In this document: piece by piece, positions 22,180 to 33,115 of the stretch
Layout: the number at the start of each line of letters is the position of its first letter
Numbering within the stretch: position 1 is the stretch's first letter
Origin: Rhabdophis nuchalis
Lineage: Eukaryota; Chordata; Lepidosauria; Squamata; Natricidae
DNA length: 64,000 bases
NCBI GenBank assembly: GCA_039707465.1
Contig: CM077643.1
Location: 377,387,919-377,451,918, forward strand
Direction of reading: 5' to 3'
Translations under genes and position numbers: made by a program
The notes under the pieces: model-generated
Seen by the model: only the letters and a program-made list of their open reading frames with translations
What the model was told of the DNA's origin: nothing
Database searches by the model: none

Positions 22180-22650
22180 CAGTAATTAAACAATAGATCC
22201 CCAGTGAGGCACTACCTTGGTGTGGTGGAGGACTTGTGTGCTTCGGGATGAGAGCTATGCCAAGGTTCAATCATACTGGACAAGTACTATCAGAGGACCA
22301 TAATATAGTAGAGAACTGGAAACCCTAGATAGTTTGGCCAGAAAATTAATAACAATGAATCATACCCTTCATCCAGTCAGCGATGCTGACAGTTTCTATT
22401 TACCAAGGAGCATAATAGGTGTGGAATGTTGCAAGTATCCCAACCCATTAAAGAAGAAAAAAGGGCATTGGAAGAGTATCTGAAGAGCAGTGAAGAAGAT
22501 GGAGTGAGGGTAGTAAACCAGGAAGGCTTACTGAATACCACTGAGACCAAACTAGCCTATGAGAAAGATCAGATAAAGAAATAGAAAAGAAACACAATGA
22601 GGCAAAGTATTACATGGCACGTACACACAAACACAACTAGGAGGCAAAGG
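22180..22650 (+). mobile_element. Second R4-type LINE piece
   Basis: From about 22370 the plus strand reads FYLPRSIIGVECCKYPNPLK-like and EEYLKSSEEDGVRVVNQEG, then KLAYEKDQIKK and KYYMARTHKHN. These precede the motifs of the piece at 20683 in R4-type proteins, and KYYMA-THKH overlaps in both. So two R4 copies, or a copy rearranged with overlap, lie in the same orientation but in swapped order. 22180-22370 is unassigned. Confidence 0.55.
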
Positions 22651-22654
22651 TAGG

Positions 22655-23205
22655 GGTTTGAAAAATGTTTTCTTTTCTTAAGTCATGCCTTCAATTTCTT
22701 TGGTCCGCAGTTTCTTCTTCTTCTTTTCGACCTGTGTGTAACTGCTTACTGTCAAAAGAATTACATAATGGGCAAGAATGAATGTCTGGATGGTTGACTC
22801 TGATTTTGTCCTGTTGCTTTATTGAGTTTTGATGGCTTCAAATCGTTAGTTAATGTGGCGAATTTTAATATGTTAAATATTCATGTAATTGCTGCTTTAG
22901 TTTGATGTTTTCATAAGTGGGGGGGGGACAGTGGGCTTTATAAAGCCTTGTGAAAGGAGTCGAGAATTTAAAATCAACATGTAAAATAGGGTTCATGGCA
23001 GCCTTGACAGCTAAGGACTGTATCAGCCCACCCATTGCTTTTTTCCATTTGCAGGATCCATGAAACCTTTTGTAGTTCATGCCCCCAAGGAAAAGATTAC
23101 AGGAAAGAAAAACTCACAGCAGAGCAGGTGTGTAGCTGGCCACAGCTGAAGGTAAGCCTGAATACTTGCCAGCAAAAAAAGAAGAGTTTATGGACAATAT
23201 TCTCT
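22655..23205. other. Unrecognised sequence
   Basis: Contains a CTTCTTCTTCTTTTC tract at 22710-22725 and a GGGGGGGG run near 22919. No gene recognised. Confidence 0.35.
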
Positions 23206-23206
23206 A

Positions 23207-23562
23207 AATGAGTCGGTGGCTCAGTGGCTAGGACGCTGAGCTTGTCAATCAGAAAGGTCAGCAGTTCGGTGGTTCGAATCCCTAGTGCAGTGTAACGGAG
23301 TGAGCTCCTGTTACTTGTCCCAGCTTCTGCCAACTTAGCAGTTCAAAAGCATGTAAAAATGCAAGTAGGAAAATAGGAACCCCCTTTGGTGGGAAGGTAG
23401 CAACGTTCTGTGTGCCTTTGGTGTTTAGTCATGCCAGCCACATGACCACGGAGACGTCTTTGGACAGCGCTGGCTCTTCAGCTTTGAAACGGAGATGAGC
23501 ACCGCCCCCTAGAGTTGGAAACGACTAGCACATATGTGTGTGGGGAACCTTTACCTTTACCT
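23207..23562 (+). mobile_element. Sauria-type SINE
   Basis: tRNA-like head with A-box TGGCTCAGTGGCTAGG and B-box GGTTCGAATCCCTAG, then the family body (CAGCTTCTGCCAAC, TTTGGACAGCGCTGGC, CACCGCCCCCTAGAG) and the tail ACCTTTACCTTTACC. Internal Pol III promoter boxes are visible. Directly abuts the next SINE. Confidence 0.85.
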
Positions 23563-23767
23563 GGTTAGAATGCAGAATTGCAGGCAAATTCTACCCTCAA
23601 CCAGAAGTTCAATTCTGACCAGCAAAAGATTGACTCAACCTTCCATCATTCTGAAGTCAGTAAAATGAGGACCCAGATTGTTGTGGGAGCTATATGCTGA
23701 TTCTGTAAACCCCTCAGGTTATGCTGTAAATCACTATGAAACTGCATATAAGTCTAAATGCTATTTA
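23563..23767 (+). mobile_element. Second tRNA-derived SINE, 5'-truncated
   Basis: GGTTAGAATGCAGAATTGC, TGACTCAACCTTCC, AAAATGAGGACCCAGATTG, TATGCTGATTCTG and TATAAGTCTAAATGCTATT are the shared blocks of the SINE also found at 35037, 50218 and 55118. The copy begins inside the A-box region, immediately after the tail of the previous SINE. Confidence 0.75.
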
Positions 23768-23952
23768 CTGAACTGTAGAGCTCATGGAATCAATTTATAA
23801 AAGAGGAACATCATTGTATATTCTTCCTTCATAGCCATGAATGCCGTTCCTGCATATTAGCATTTGTTACTGTACTTGCTATTCTTGAATACCTTTTCAC
23901 AGCAAAATGAAAAGAAGCCCAGTTTAGCATTATGGAGGCATATACTATATAC

Positions 23953-24073
23953 CAGTGTTTCTCAACCTTGGTGACTTTAAGTCCGGTGGACTTCAATTCC
24001 CAGAATCCCCCAGCCAGCTATGCTGGGAGTTGAAGTCCACAGGACTTAAAGTCACCAAGGTTGAGAAACACTG
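23953..24073. mobile_element. Palindromic hAT (Buster-type) MITE
   Basis: CAGTGTTTCTCAACCTTGG and its perfect inverted counterpart at the other end; almost the whole 121 bp folds on itself. CTATATAC is duplicated (23945-23952, 24074-24081), with TA at positions 4-5. Confidence 0.9.
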
Positions 24074-24127
24074 CTATATACCATACAATAATCCAGGAGG
24101 ACACTATGCATGGTCATCCTGATGATC

Positions 24128-24345
24128 TATTAATTATAATACAATACAATACAATACAATACAATAGCAGAGTTGGAAGGGACCTTGTAGGTCTTCTAGT
24201 CCAACCCCCTGCATGGGCAGGAACCTTATACCATTTCAGACAAATGGCTATCTAACATCTTCTTAAAGACTTCCAGGATTGGGGCATTCAAAACTTCTGG
24301 AGGCAAGCTGTTCCAGAGGTTAATTGTTCTAACTAACTGTAATAA
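24128..24345 (-). mobile_element. CR1 LINE 3' end (minus strand)
   Basis: (ACAAT)n tail at 24139-24165, then AGCAGAGTTGGAAGGGACC and the reversed coding end SLEVF-type and LWNSLPPEVLN, breaking off at GTTCTAACTAACTG. Confidence 0.85.
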
Positions 24346-24349
24346 GCAT

Positions 24350-24690
24350 GGGCTGTGTGATGACAGGTGATAGGACTTGCAGTCCAAAATTAACCTATCA
24401 AAATTAACCAATCACTTTTATAGTACAAGAAGAATGAAGACACTCTATTCAGCAATCCAGTTTATGCTACTGGTAATTAATGACCACAACTGAATCCAAA
24501 ATTTTGGTTGGAAGTTTTGTTCATCAAGTGAGATGCCAGCCTTGAAGAAGATTGCCTATGCTAGTTTCCTGCCCAGGAAGCTAGTGAAGGCAATTTTCCT
24601 CAAGCCTAGAGAGACAATTGTTCTCAAGGCTATTCAGGAACAAGGAAGTCATCCAGCAGAATTCCAGTTCTGTCAAACTATTTACTAAGT
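24350..24690. other. Unrecognised sequence
   Basis: No gene or repeat recognised; AAGCTAGTGAAGGC and CTCAAGGCTATTC phrases are not repeated elsewhere in the window. Confidence 0.3.
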
Positions 24691-24997
24691 CTGCATTACT
24701 ATTACTGTTAATCTTCTCATCATTCATATCACCCATCTCCTTCCACTTATGACTGTAACTTTGTTGCTTGTATCTTTACAATTTATATTGATTGTTTCCT
24801 AGTATGATTTGGTAGTTTATTTGTACCCTATGACTAGCATTAAATGTTGTGCCTTATGATTCATGACAAGTGTATCTTTTCTTTTATGTACACTGAGAGC
24901 ATATGCACCAAAGACAAATCCCTTGTGTGTCCAATCACACTTGGCCAATAAAGAATTCTATTCTGTTCTGCCCTGTCCTGTCCTGTCCTATCTCACA
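24691..24997 (+). mobile_element. LINE 3' UTR-like repeat with pentanucleotide tail
   Basis: Ends CACTTGGCCAATAAAGAATTC followed by TATTCTGTTCTGCCC and a (CCTGT)n array. The AATAAA (24949-24954) and pentamer tail fit the snake CR1/L3-type LINE that seeds ATTCT microsatellites. No coding part is present. Confidence 0.55.
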
Positions 24998-25149
24998 TGG
25001 GGCCAGTGTGCTGTTAGCAACTGCAGGGAAAGAGCAGGTAAATGGACTTAGATACAGTGGGGCACAGAGGGGGCTCAGACCACTTGGAATTGGTGGGGAG
25101 GCAATGGAGGAACAAGGTCATGTGGCATTGGGGAAGAGTCGCAACTGCT

Positions 25150-25312
25150 TCTACAGTTATTAAGGTAGGTATGCAGCCAAACACCCAAATTTTGATCACA
25201 TGACCACATAAATATTGCAAAGGTCAGAACTTCTGCCTGGGGTCATAAGCACCTTTTGTTCAGCAATTGCTGAGTTAACAGTTGTTAAGTCAAGGGCTAG
25301 CTGTATTCACAG
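25150..25312. mobile_element. Fragment of the CAGGTAGTCC inverted-repeat family
   Basis: GATCACATGACCACA, CAGCAATTGCTGAGTTAACAG-type and AAGTCAAGGGCTAGCTGTA match the interior and right end of the elements at 6020 and 36430. Partial copy. Confidence 0.4.
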
Positions 25313-25372
25313 ATGGGGAAGGGATTCTTCTTTCTCTCTTCTTCTTTTTATTATTTTTATGAACTCCTTAGA

Positions 25373-25430
25373 TCAGGTGACTTTAAGACTTGTGGACTTC
25401 AACTCCCAGAATTCCTCAGCAAGCAAAGTA
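25373..25430. mobile_element. Half of a palindromic MITE
   Basis: GACTTTAAGACTTGTGGACTTC and CTCCCAGAATTCCTCAGC match one arm of the MITEs at 23953 and 62666; the other arm is missing. Confidence 0.6.
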
Positions 25431-25542
25431 TTGAAAACATCATTAAGATGGCAAAGTAAGGAGAATGTAAAACCGAAGGAGAAGACTATTATACTCTGTA
25501 TAACTTATATATCACATCTGAAAATTTGATTAACCTCTTCAA

Positions 25543-25655
25543 CAGGGGTCTCCAATCTTGGCAACTTTAAGAATTTTGGACCAGCAAAGCTGGCTAAGGA
25601 ACTCTGGGAGATGAAGTCCACAAGTCTTAAAAGTTGCCAAGGTTGGAGACCCCTG
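25543..25655. mobile_element. Palindromic hAT MITE, divergent
   Basis: CAGGGGTCTCCAATCTTGGC to GCCAAGGTTGGAGACCCCTG with mismatched arms and a short loop. No matching 8-bp duplication is found, unlike its sisters, so one flank has probably changed. Confidence 0.8.
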
Positions 25656-25829
25656 CCTTAGATGATAACTTCATCTGAAATACAGCTGTAGGAATGAACT
25701 GGCCACAGTGGATCAATACTGAACTTAATTCCCCATGGCAAAGCATGTGCTTATTAATTCCATTTACACAACTACATTCAGCTCTAGTTTGTTTCTATCA
25801 AAATATCTGGTCCTTTTCCTTCAACACCA

Positions 25830-26262
25830 TGGGTCCTGGTTACTTGCGGGACCGCCTCCTACCACATACCTCCCTTCGACCTGTCCGCTCCCACAGGGAG
25901 GGCCTCCTCAGGGTGCCGTCTGCTGGACAATGCCGGCTGGTGGCCCCCAGGGGAAGAGCCTTCTCTGTGGCAGGCCCCACCCTCTGGAATGACCTGCCCC
26001 CCGATCTTCGTACAATCACGGACCTGCGCCTCTTCCACCGGACATTAAAAACACGCTTGTTTCATGCGGCCGGCCTGGCATAGTTTTTAGAGTCTTTAGT
26101 AAGGGTTTTAAATCTAATTTTAGCACGGGGTGTTAAATTTAATCTATTTTTATTCTATTTTTACTGTATTTATTGTTACTGCTTTTACTACTTCCTGTGC
26201 ACTGCCCTGAGTCCCGTCAGGGAGATAGGGCGGTATACAAATGCAATAAAACTAAACACAAC
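25830..26262 (+). mobile_element. L2-like LINE 3' end
   Basis: Frame to 26083 reads GYLRDRLLPHTSLRP, RSHREGLLRVPSAG, RAFSVAGPTLWNDLPPDL: the C-terminus of the L2-like ORF2, as at 9234. It has a full 3' UTR ending TAGGGCGGTATACAAATGC, AATAAAACT. 5'-truncated. Confidence 0.85.
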
Positions 26263-26990
26263 CGCAAAAATTAAAATGGTGCTTCCCCAAGTTACCAAAC
26301 TACATATATTCCATCCCCACAAACCTATGTACAGGAAGAATATCTTGACCCATGTTTCAGATAAAAGGCCCATTAATACAACACTTCCTCTTTTGGTGCT
26401 TTTGGGAATTACATTTCTGATTACTTTGTGACTGCATTGTGTCACCAGTGCACAGTGCACAGCTTAATGAGTCCACATGAACACCAAACAATTCTATGCA
26501 TTGTTCACACCTTTACCATTTCACACATCACAGATGCTGAGGGATATTTTGATCTTGATAACACATTGTAGAACATTTATATTTTTGTAGCAGATTTTTT
26601 TTTCACCAAAGAGCATTAATTTTGTTGGCTTTTTAAAGCACGGATAGAAAGCTTGTATAGCAAAGGAATGCAGCAGCTAACGCAACTGAAATACAGATTC
26701 GGATCATACCTTCTATTTAATGCAGGAAATCTAAAGCTTGATAATCTTAACAAATGGCTGTCTAATCCCCGATAAAAACCTTCAGCAGTGCAAATGGAGA
26801 TGTATATCTTGGAGATAGACTGAATATGAGACTATAAGCTTGTCCTACTTTCATTGGTAAAGTGCTAGAGAGAGATGGCTCATTCCTCAGATACTTGTAT
26901 CTTTAACAGTCCGTAAGCTCTACTGGCCTTAAAAACAGCTCCAAAAAAGTAGGCTGTAATGGAACATTGATTGATTGATTGACTGATTGA
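26263..26990. other. Unrecognised sequence
   Basis: Ends with a short (TTGA)n stretch at 26969-26998. No gene recognised. Confidence 0.35.
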
Positions 26991-26994
26991 GTGT

Positions 26995-27230
26995 CATATA
27001 ATTGTTGTTGATTCTTAGCAACCACATAGATGTTCTCCATGATGCTCTGTTTCTAATTTGGTCTTGTAGGTCTCTTAAATGACTCCATCCACTTTGATGT
27101 TGGTCATCCTCTTTTTCTTTCTACTTTCCCCAGTGTTAGAGCTTTCTCCAGAGAGTTAGATCTTCTCACATCATGTTCTAAATAGGATAGTTTGAGCTGG
27201 GTAATTTGTGCTTGTGTAAGTGAGACCGCT
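26995..27230 (-). mobile_element. Possible RTE/BovB remnant (minus strand)
   Basis: GAGCTTTCTCCAGAGAGTTAG, TTCTCACATCATGTTCTAAATAGG and AGTTTGAGCTGGGTAATTTG resemble the reversed RTE ORF2 C-terminal region (see 49440-49760). No frame survives. Confidence 0.35.
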
Positions 27231-27353
27231 GAATTGACTGATGGAACAATTTAGCAGTTAGACTAAGTTGTAATATTATTTGTTTGACTAGAGCTTCATT
27301 TGATGTGGGGATTCAATCATTGTGGTTAGTTAACTAGGATGTATAGCTTAGAG

Positions 27354-27488
27354 CAGGGGTGGGCAAACTTTGCAACTTTAAGTCTGAAGGACGTCAGCTC
27401 CCAGTCTTCTCCAGCCAGCAAAGCTGGCTGGAGAAGTCTGGGAGCTGAAGTCCTTCAGACTTAAAGTTGCAAAGTTTGCCCACCCCTG
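27354..27488. mobile_element. Palindromic hAT (Buster-type) MITE
   Basis: CAGGGGTGGGCAAACTTTGC to its inverse; arms of about 65 bp. GCTTAGAG is duplicated (27346-27353, 27489-27496), TA at positions 4-5. Confidence 0.9.
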
Positions 27489-27559
27489 GCTTAGAGTCAT
27501 GTGTGACCCTATATGTGGAGGTGTGCACTGTGCTCTCTTTATTCCCATCTTTCTCAATT

Positions 27560-27716
27560 TTAAACTCATTTCATGTTTACTTATTGTTTTTATATTTTAA
27601 TGTTTTTATTGGCTTTTAATGATTGTAAGCTGTTTAGGGTTGCCTCCAGGCATAAGATAGATGAATGAATGAATGAATGAATGAATGAATGAATGAATGA
27701 ATGAATGAATGAATGA
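27560..27716 (+). mobile_element. L2-like LINE 3' end with (GAAT)n tail
   Basis: TTTTAATGATTGTAAGCTG, TTTAGGGTTGCCTCC, ATAAGATAG and then fourteen-odd GAAT units (27661-27716). Confidence 0.55.
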
Positions 27717-27940
27717 AAAACCTACCGATTCTGGGTATCATTCCACTACCACTGCCACATTTGGCTGCAAAATCTGGGCCCAATGCTAAATCAGAGGGAA
27801 CAGAAATCTAATCATAGACCCAGCTGTCCCGATGAGTTGTTTCCTCATATTATCAATAAGCAAAACTATTGTTGTCTAATGTATCTAGCCAGGTTGGTGA
27901 GGGCAATGTACAGTAGGCAGCCACATAAATTCCATTATAG

Positions 27941-28266
27941 TGTCAACATCCCGATGTTGCCATGGGATTTTATCTGTTTTGCCTTAACAAACTGAAAATT
28001 CTTGACATTCCTGTGGCAGGAAAGGAATCTCAGGACAGCCTGTGACTGCGCATGCATGCAATTATTTTCAATGCTGATTGGAGAACGTGGATTGTGACAG
28101 GCAGAGGGGAGGGGGCATAAGGGGGTAAAGTGCAGAAGCCATCCAATTATTGCCAGACCTGGCTACAACCGAAGCTCGCCATGATGATATATTCAATAAA
28201 CGGACATTGCTTTGAACTTTTACATGAGGTCATGAATCATTTGAAGTTTCTCTTGGGAGCTTGACA
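27941..28266 (+). repeat. 5' LTR of the chromodomain element
   Basis: TG...CA ends; an AATAAA lies at 28195-28200. A CATAAGG (28116-28122) is a plausible weak TATA-like site upstream of AGACCTGGCTA (28155-28165), which may be the RNA 5' end if self-priming applies. Confidence 0.95.
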
Positions 28267-28268
28267 GA

Positions 28269-28279
28269 TAGCCAGGTCT
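28269..28279 (+). promoter_or_regulatory. Candidate self-priming primer-binding site
   Basis: TAGCCAGGTCT starts two bases after the 5' LTR and is the exact reverse complement of AGACCTGGCTA inside both LTRs (28155-28165, 33330-33340). No TGG-starting tRNA match follows the LTR. This is the geometry of Tf1, where the RNA 5' end folds back to prime reverse transcription. Confidence 0.65.
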
Positions 28280-28363
28280 TTTAAAAGAAATCTATCAAGA
28301 TTTACGGGCTACCTGAGTCCCGCCTCCCCCAGGCAATGCCTGATAGAGGGAGGAGATCAGGCC

Positions 28364-31150
28364 TTGGCCGAAAAAATCCTCTTCACAGCTGGAGGCCAGC
28401 CAACCCCCCTGAACAGCGAAGCAAGAAAAGATAAGTACTGGATGTGGGACTGGGAACAAGCCAGACGGCCACGGCCCCAGATGGGATCCCTGGGGGGTGC
28501 AGTAGAGAAACTGAGGGAGGATTTTGATCAAGCCACCCTTCATGACGAGAGGCCAGCCTGCCATCTGGAAGAGAGAGGAGGCATATCTGATCCTGCTGAA
28601 GGGAGGAGATGCATGCTGGAGCGCAGCCCCAGAAGCAAACATGCTGCCAAGAGCAGGCAACTCCCTCCCTCTCCCCCTCCTAGAGCTGAAGAAGATGACC
28701 GGCCGTATCAGGCACGGGCATACAGGGGCCAGGAGGAAAACAGATTCAGGGGAAAGTTTGATGGTAATTCAGACCAACTAGCTCTATTCCTTGATTCAGC
28801 TGATATCCACTTAGAACGCTATGGGCACCTCTACCCATCCCCCAGAACCATGGTGAATGCCATTGCAGAGGGTTTCGAGGGGGAAGCAAAAGAATGGCTA
28901 GCAGCCCTTCATAAGCAGAGGGCCCCCGAACTGCAAGATATAGATGACTTCCTGCGGGTGCTAGAGGCCAGATTTGAAGAGGGGGAGGAGGACTCATATG
29001 CAGAGGAGGAACTCAGCAACCTAAAGCAAAGAGGCCGCCCCATCAAAGAGCACATCCGTGAATTCAGGAGGATAGTTGGAAGACTACCCCCCCTACCAGA
29101 ACGGTTGTTGGTGCATTTTTTCAGAATAAGCCTGGATAAACGTATTGCCCAAGTAACTGCATATCGTGACATCCCAAACCAACTCTCTGAGTGGTTCCGA
29201 GTGGCAACAAAAGTCGACAGTGGGCTACGTGCCAACGACACAAGGAAGGAACCAGACACAAAGGAGAGGGGTCAACCTAATCTGAAACCATCCCACCAGA
29301 AGAAAGAAATGGCACCACAGCGAGACCTGAGACCAGTCCTCCCTCGAAGTTCCGTGAGGTGTTACAGATGCGGGGGGATGGGCCACATGGTAGCTGCATG
29401 CCCAACCCCAGTCCTGAAACCAAGGCCAGACCTACCACCCAGGGCCCGACAAGAACGAGGGCCCCGACAGGCCATCAACACATCCAGGAGGGCTCTTCAA
29501 GCTGCAGGGGTCTCTTCCCTCCCAGGCAAAAGCAGTGAAACCCCAGGCAATGATGACCAGTCAATTGAACCCTATGACAGCGAGGACGAGGGAGAAAATG
29601 ACCCAATGGTGAGCGAATCAATTTACCCTTTCCTTTTTCCAATACGCCTCACAACCCCGAAAACGGGAAAACAGGAGGATTTTCAAGCCCTTGTAGACTC
29701 AGGCTGCACTAGGTGCTCGATCAACTTAACCACAGTTCAGAAACTGGGGATCAGAGCGAAAAGACTGAACCACCCGATTCGGTTTGAGCAGGTTGACGGA
29801 TCCCTAATGGGCGGAGCCTATGCCACTCCCCTAACTGAACCAGTGAGACTAGAATTGGCAGATCACTGGGAAATAATTCGATTTATAATAGCCCCCAAAA
29901 TGACAGAGGCAGTTATACTTGGACTTTCCTGGTTAGACAAGTGGGGACCAACCATCTGGTGGCAAGGGGGCACCCGCAGACTTAGGATATCATCGGGTCC
30001 TCAACCCCTCCCTCATGAGCAAGCAGAAATACCACTCACATTGGGAGTCCCCCAAGAGAGCCCACGAGAACAACTGGCAACCACATCTGACAAACCCCCA
30101 GAGGCTGAACTGATTCCAGTGGAATACCAGGACCTCGCAGAAGTGTTCAGTGAGACAGAATGCGACATCCTGCCCCCCCACCGCGAAACAGATTGTGCCA
30201 TTGAAATCATCCCTGGGGCAAAACTACCCAAACCCAAGCTGTATGCCATGACGCCTCGAGAGATGCAAGAAATGCGTGAATACATAGATAAAAACCTAGC
30301 ACGAGGGTTCATCGAGCCAGCCAAGCCACGGATTGCGGCACCAGTCCTTTTCAAAGAGAAAAAAGATGGAACTATGCACCTGGTTGTTGATTTTCGAGGG
30401 ATAAATGGGGTGTGCGTACACAACCTATACCCGCTTCCCCTCATGAAAGATATGCTGTCTCACTTGGCCAAGGGAAAAGTCTTTACCAAATTAGACCTCA
30501 GAGAAGCATACTACCGAATACGGATCAGAGAAGGAGATGAATGGAAAACAGCATTCAACTGCCCTTTAGGAAGCTTCCAATTCAAAGTGATGCCTTTTGG
30601 ATTTCAGGGAGCCCCAGCAGTGTTCATGCAGTTAATAAATGAGGTACTGCATGAGCACCTCTACAAGGGGGTCCTTGTTTTTCTAGATGACATCCTTATT
30701 TACACTGAGACCATCGATGACCACATACCCCTGGTTTGCCAAGTACTGGAAAAACTTCTGGCAGCCAACCTGTATGTCAAACTATCAAAATGCGAATTCC
30801 ACCGTGAGCGACTAGACTATCTAGGCTACAGAGTGTCAAATGAGGGAATAGAGATGGACCCAGCTAAAGTGCAAGCCGTCCTAAGCTGGCAACCCCCTCG
30901 TACTCGCAGACAGCTACAAAGTTTCCTAGGGTTCGCAAACTTCTACAGGCAGTTCATTCCCTCCTTTGCGAAGATTGCCAAACCCCTCACAGACCTCCTA
31001 AAGACAGGGAGCCCAGGAACGAAACCTCGTCCGGGACAACCCCTACAGTGGAGCCTAACCTGCCAGGAGGCATTCGAAACACTGAAAGAAATGTTTGCAA
31101 AGGAGCCGGTACTGAAGCATCCTGACCCTGAGCAACCTTTCGTGATATAG
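28364..31150 (+). pseudogene. Gag-protease-RT frame of the chromodomain element, ending at a premature amber stop
   Basis: 928 codons in one frame, opening at a TTG; the true initiator is not obvious because no upstream in-frame ATG is seen. Gag occupies about residues 110-350, with one CCHC knuckle (CYRCGGMGHMVAAC, 333-346) for RNA packaging. The aspartic protease has the catalytic DSG at 445-447. Reverse transcriptase follows, with FLDD at 773-776 and the LDYLGY and FLGFANFYRQF landmarks after it. Gag and Pol are fused without a frameshift site. The amber stop at 31148 cuts the frame at the start of RNase H; RNase H residues ADASDMAVG are readable right behind it. Codon use resembles other retrotransposons, not a host exon. 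Confidence 0.9.
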
Positions 31151-31260
31151 GCAGATGCTAGCGACATGGCCGTAGGAGCAGTACTACTCCAAAGAAACAA
31201 CCAAGGAAATTTACAACCCTGTGCCTATACCTCCCGCAAACTCACAGACATGGAGAGACG

Positions 31261-32490
31261 ATGGGCCGCTGGGAAAAGGAGGCTTTTGCAATGCGATGGG
31301 CACTACTGACCTGGAGACACCTGCTAGAAGGGAGCCAGAAACCGTTTGAAGTTTGGACCGACCACAAAAATCTGGAAGCTCTCAGAACCCCACGGAAACT
31401 ATCACCCAAACAAGTCCGGTGGGCTCAATACTTCAACCGTTTCGACTTCGTACTAAAGCACATTCCAGGGCAGAGGAACTTTCTAGCTGATGCCCTCTCC
31501 CGCATGCCTCAGTACAAATGCGAACGGGAGCACGTAGTGGACGCCATTATTCCTTCTACTCAACCAGCTGCCCAAGTAACCACCAGGCGGCAACACCGTG
31601 ACCGACGGGGTCAAACCACAAGCGATCTAACCACAAGACTCAAAACTGAGCTGCTAATGGACCTTTGGTTCCAAAACAACCAACACATCTTGACGAAGAG
31701 GGATGACCTTGCCTGGAAGGGGACGAAACTCTATGTTCCAGAATCTCTACGTATCCTAGTTCTCCAGAGGAGCCACGATGCCAAATTGGCAGGCCATTTT
31801 GGGTTCCTAAAGACTTTACACCTAGCCCGGAGGCAATTCTGGTGGCCCGGAATGAAGAAAGATGTGGATAGCTATGTAAAAAGTTGCACAGTCTGTGCTA
31901 CAATGAAAATACGACCAGGAAAACCCCCGGGACTACTGCAAACAGTGGCAGAACCAACGAGGCCATGGGAAGAGATTGCAATGGACTTTATAGTAGAGTT
32001 GCCAAAAAGTGAGGGAAACACAGTGATTTGGACTGTAATAGACCTGTTCTCCAAGCAGGCACACTTCATTCCCTGTAGCGGACTACCCTCGGCTCACAAG
32101 CTGGCTAAACTGTTTGTGAAGCATATCTACCGACTGCATGGAGTACCTCGAAGAATCATCTCAGACAGAGGGGTCCAGTTCACGGCTAAATTTTGGAGGG
32201 AGTTCCTGCGATCCATTGGATCATCTCAGGGTCTTAGTTCAGCTTTTCATCCGAGCACTAATGGGGCAGCAGAAAGACTGAACGCCATGATAGAGCAGTA
32301 CCTGAGGTGCTACGTGAACTATCAGCAGTCTAATTGGGCAGACCTTTTATCTTTCGCTGAGGTTGCATACAATAATGCTGTTCACAGCAGCACAGGACTC
32401 ACGCCGTTTAAAGTAGTGAGCGGCATGGATTTCGTCCCAATGCCTGAGTATCCAAGAGATCCCCCCTCCTCAGTCAGTTTGACTGATTAG
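31261..32490 (+). pseudogene. RNase H end and integrase frame of the chromodomain element
   Basis: 409 codons in a frame offset from the upstream one, so a small indel lies just before 31270. Residues 1-85 complete RNase H and connection (VWTDHKNLEA, DALSRM). Integrase follows: zinc-binding H172, H179, C209, C212, then the catalytic triad D242, D302, E338 (DFIVELP, SDRGVQF, NGAAERL). Integrase would join element cDNA to host DNA in the nucleus. The triad is complete. An amber stop at 32488-32490 interrupts the same frame, which continues after it. Confidence 0.9.
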
Positions 32491-33048
32491 ATGTCGATGC
32501 TGAAAGCAGCTTGGGAAAATGTCAAGAAAGCTCTAGACAAAGCGACACGAACCTACAAGAAACAGGCAGATAAACACCGGGCTCCGCAACGGCCGTTCCA
32601 GGTGGGAGAGAAGGTTTACCTCTCCACAAAATACTTGAGACTAAGACTGCCCAGCAAAAAACTGGGGCCAAAATTTGTGGGGCCATTCCCCATAATAAAG
32701 ATCATCAACCCAGTCGCAGTGATATTGAAACTGCCTCGATTGCTGGGGAAGACACACCAATCGTTTCATAGTAGCCTTTTGAAACCTGTGATCGGTTCCA
32801 CTCTGAGACCACTGCCCCGTGTGCCCCCAGGCCCTGTGGTCATAGGGGGCCAAACCCATTATGAAGTCCAACGAATTCTTGATTCGAGGTGGCACAGAAG
32901 GCAACTCCAATACCTAATCAAGTGGGAGGGTTATCCCCTATCGGAAGCATCGTGGGTGAAACATAGAAACATCCAAGCTGACCGCCTTATAGCAAAATTC
33001 CATGCAGAAAACCCAAGCAAGCCAGGGGGGAGGGGGACGCATCCCTAA
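32491..33048 (+). pseudogene. Integrase C-terminus with chromodomain
   Basis: 185 codons in the frame of the integrase, separated from it only by the amber stop. Residues 35-100 form the GPY/F-type module (KLGPKFVGPFPI, FHSSLLKPV). Residues 123-172 are a chromodomain: YEVQRILDSR, YLIKWEGYP with its aromatic Tyr and Trp, and SEASWVK. Chromodomains in this branch bind modified histone tails and steer insertion. Frame ends naturally at TAA 33046-33048, about 67 bp before the 3' LTR. Confidence 0.9.
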
Positions 33049-33115
33049 GTCATACACCTGCATTCAGATTGTTTTGTTTCCCATAGGTTGCTTTCGAGAA
33101 GTAAGGGGAACCGGA

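Noticed and set aside
23207..23290. Functional tRNA gene at the SINE head
   Set aside because: It is the head of a repeated Sauria-type SINE found four times here.
24128..24170. CRISPR-like or tandem spacer array
   Set aside because: Pure pentanucleotide CR1 tail with no spacers.
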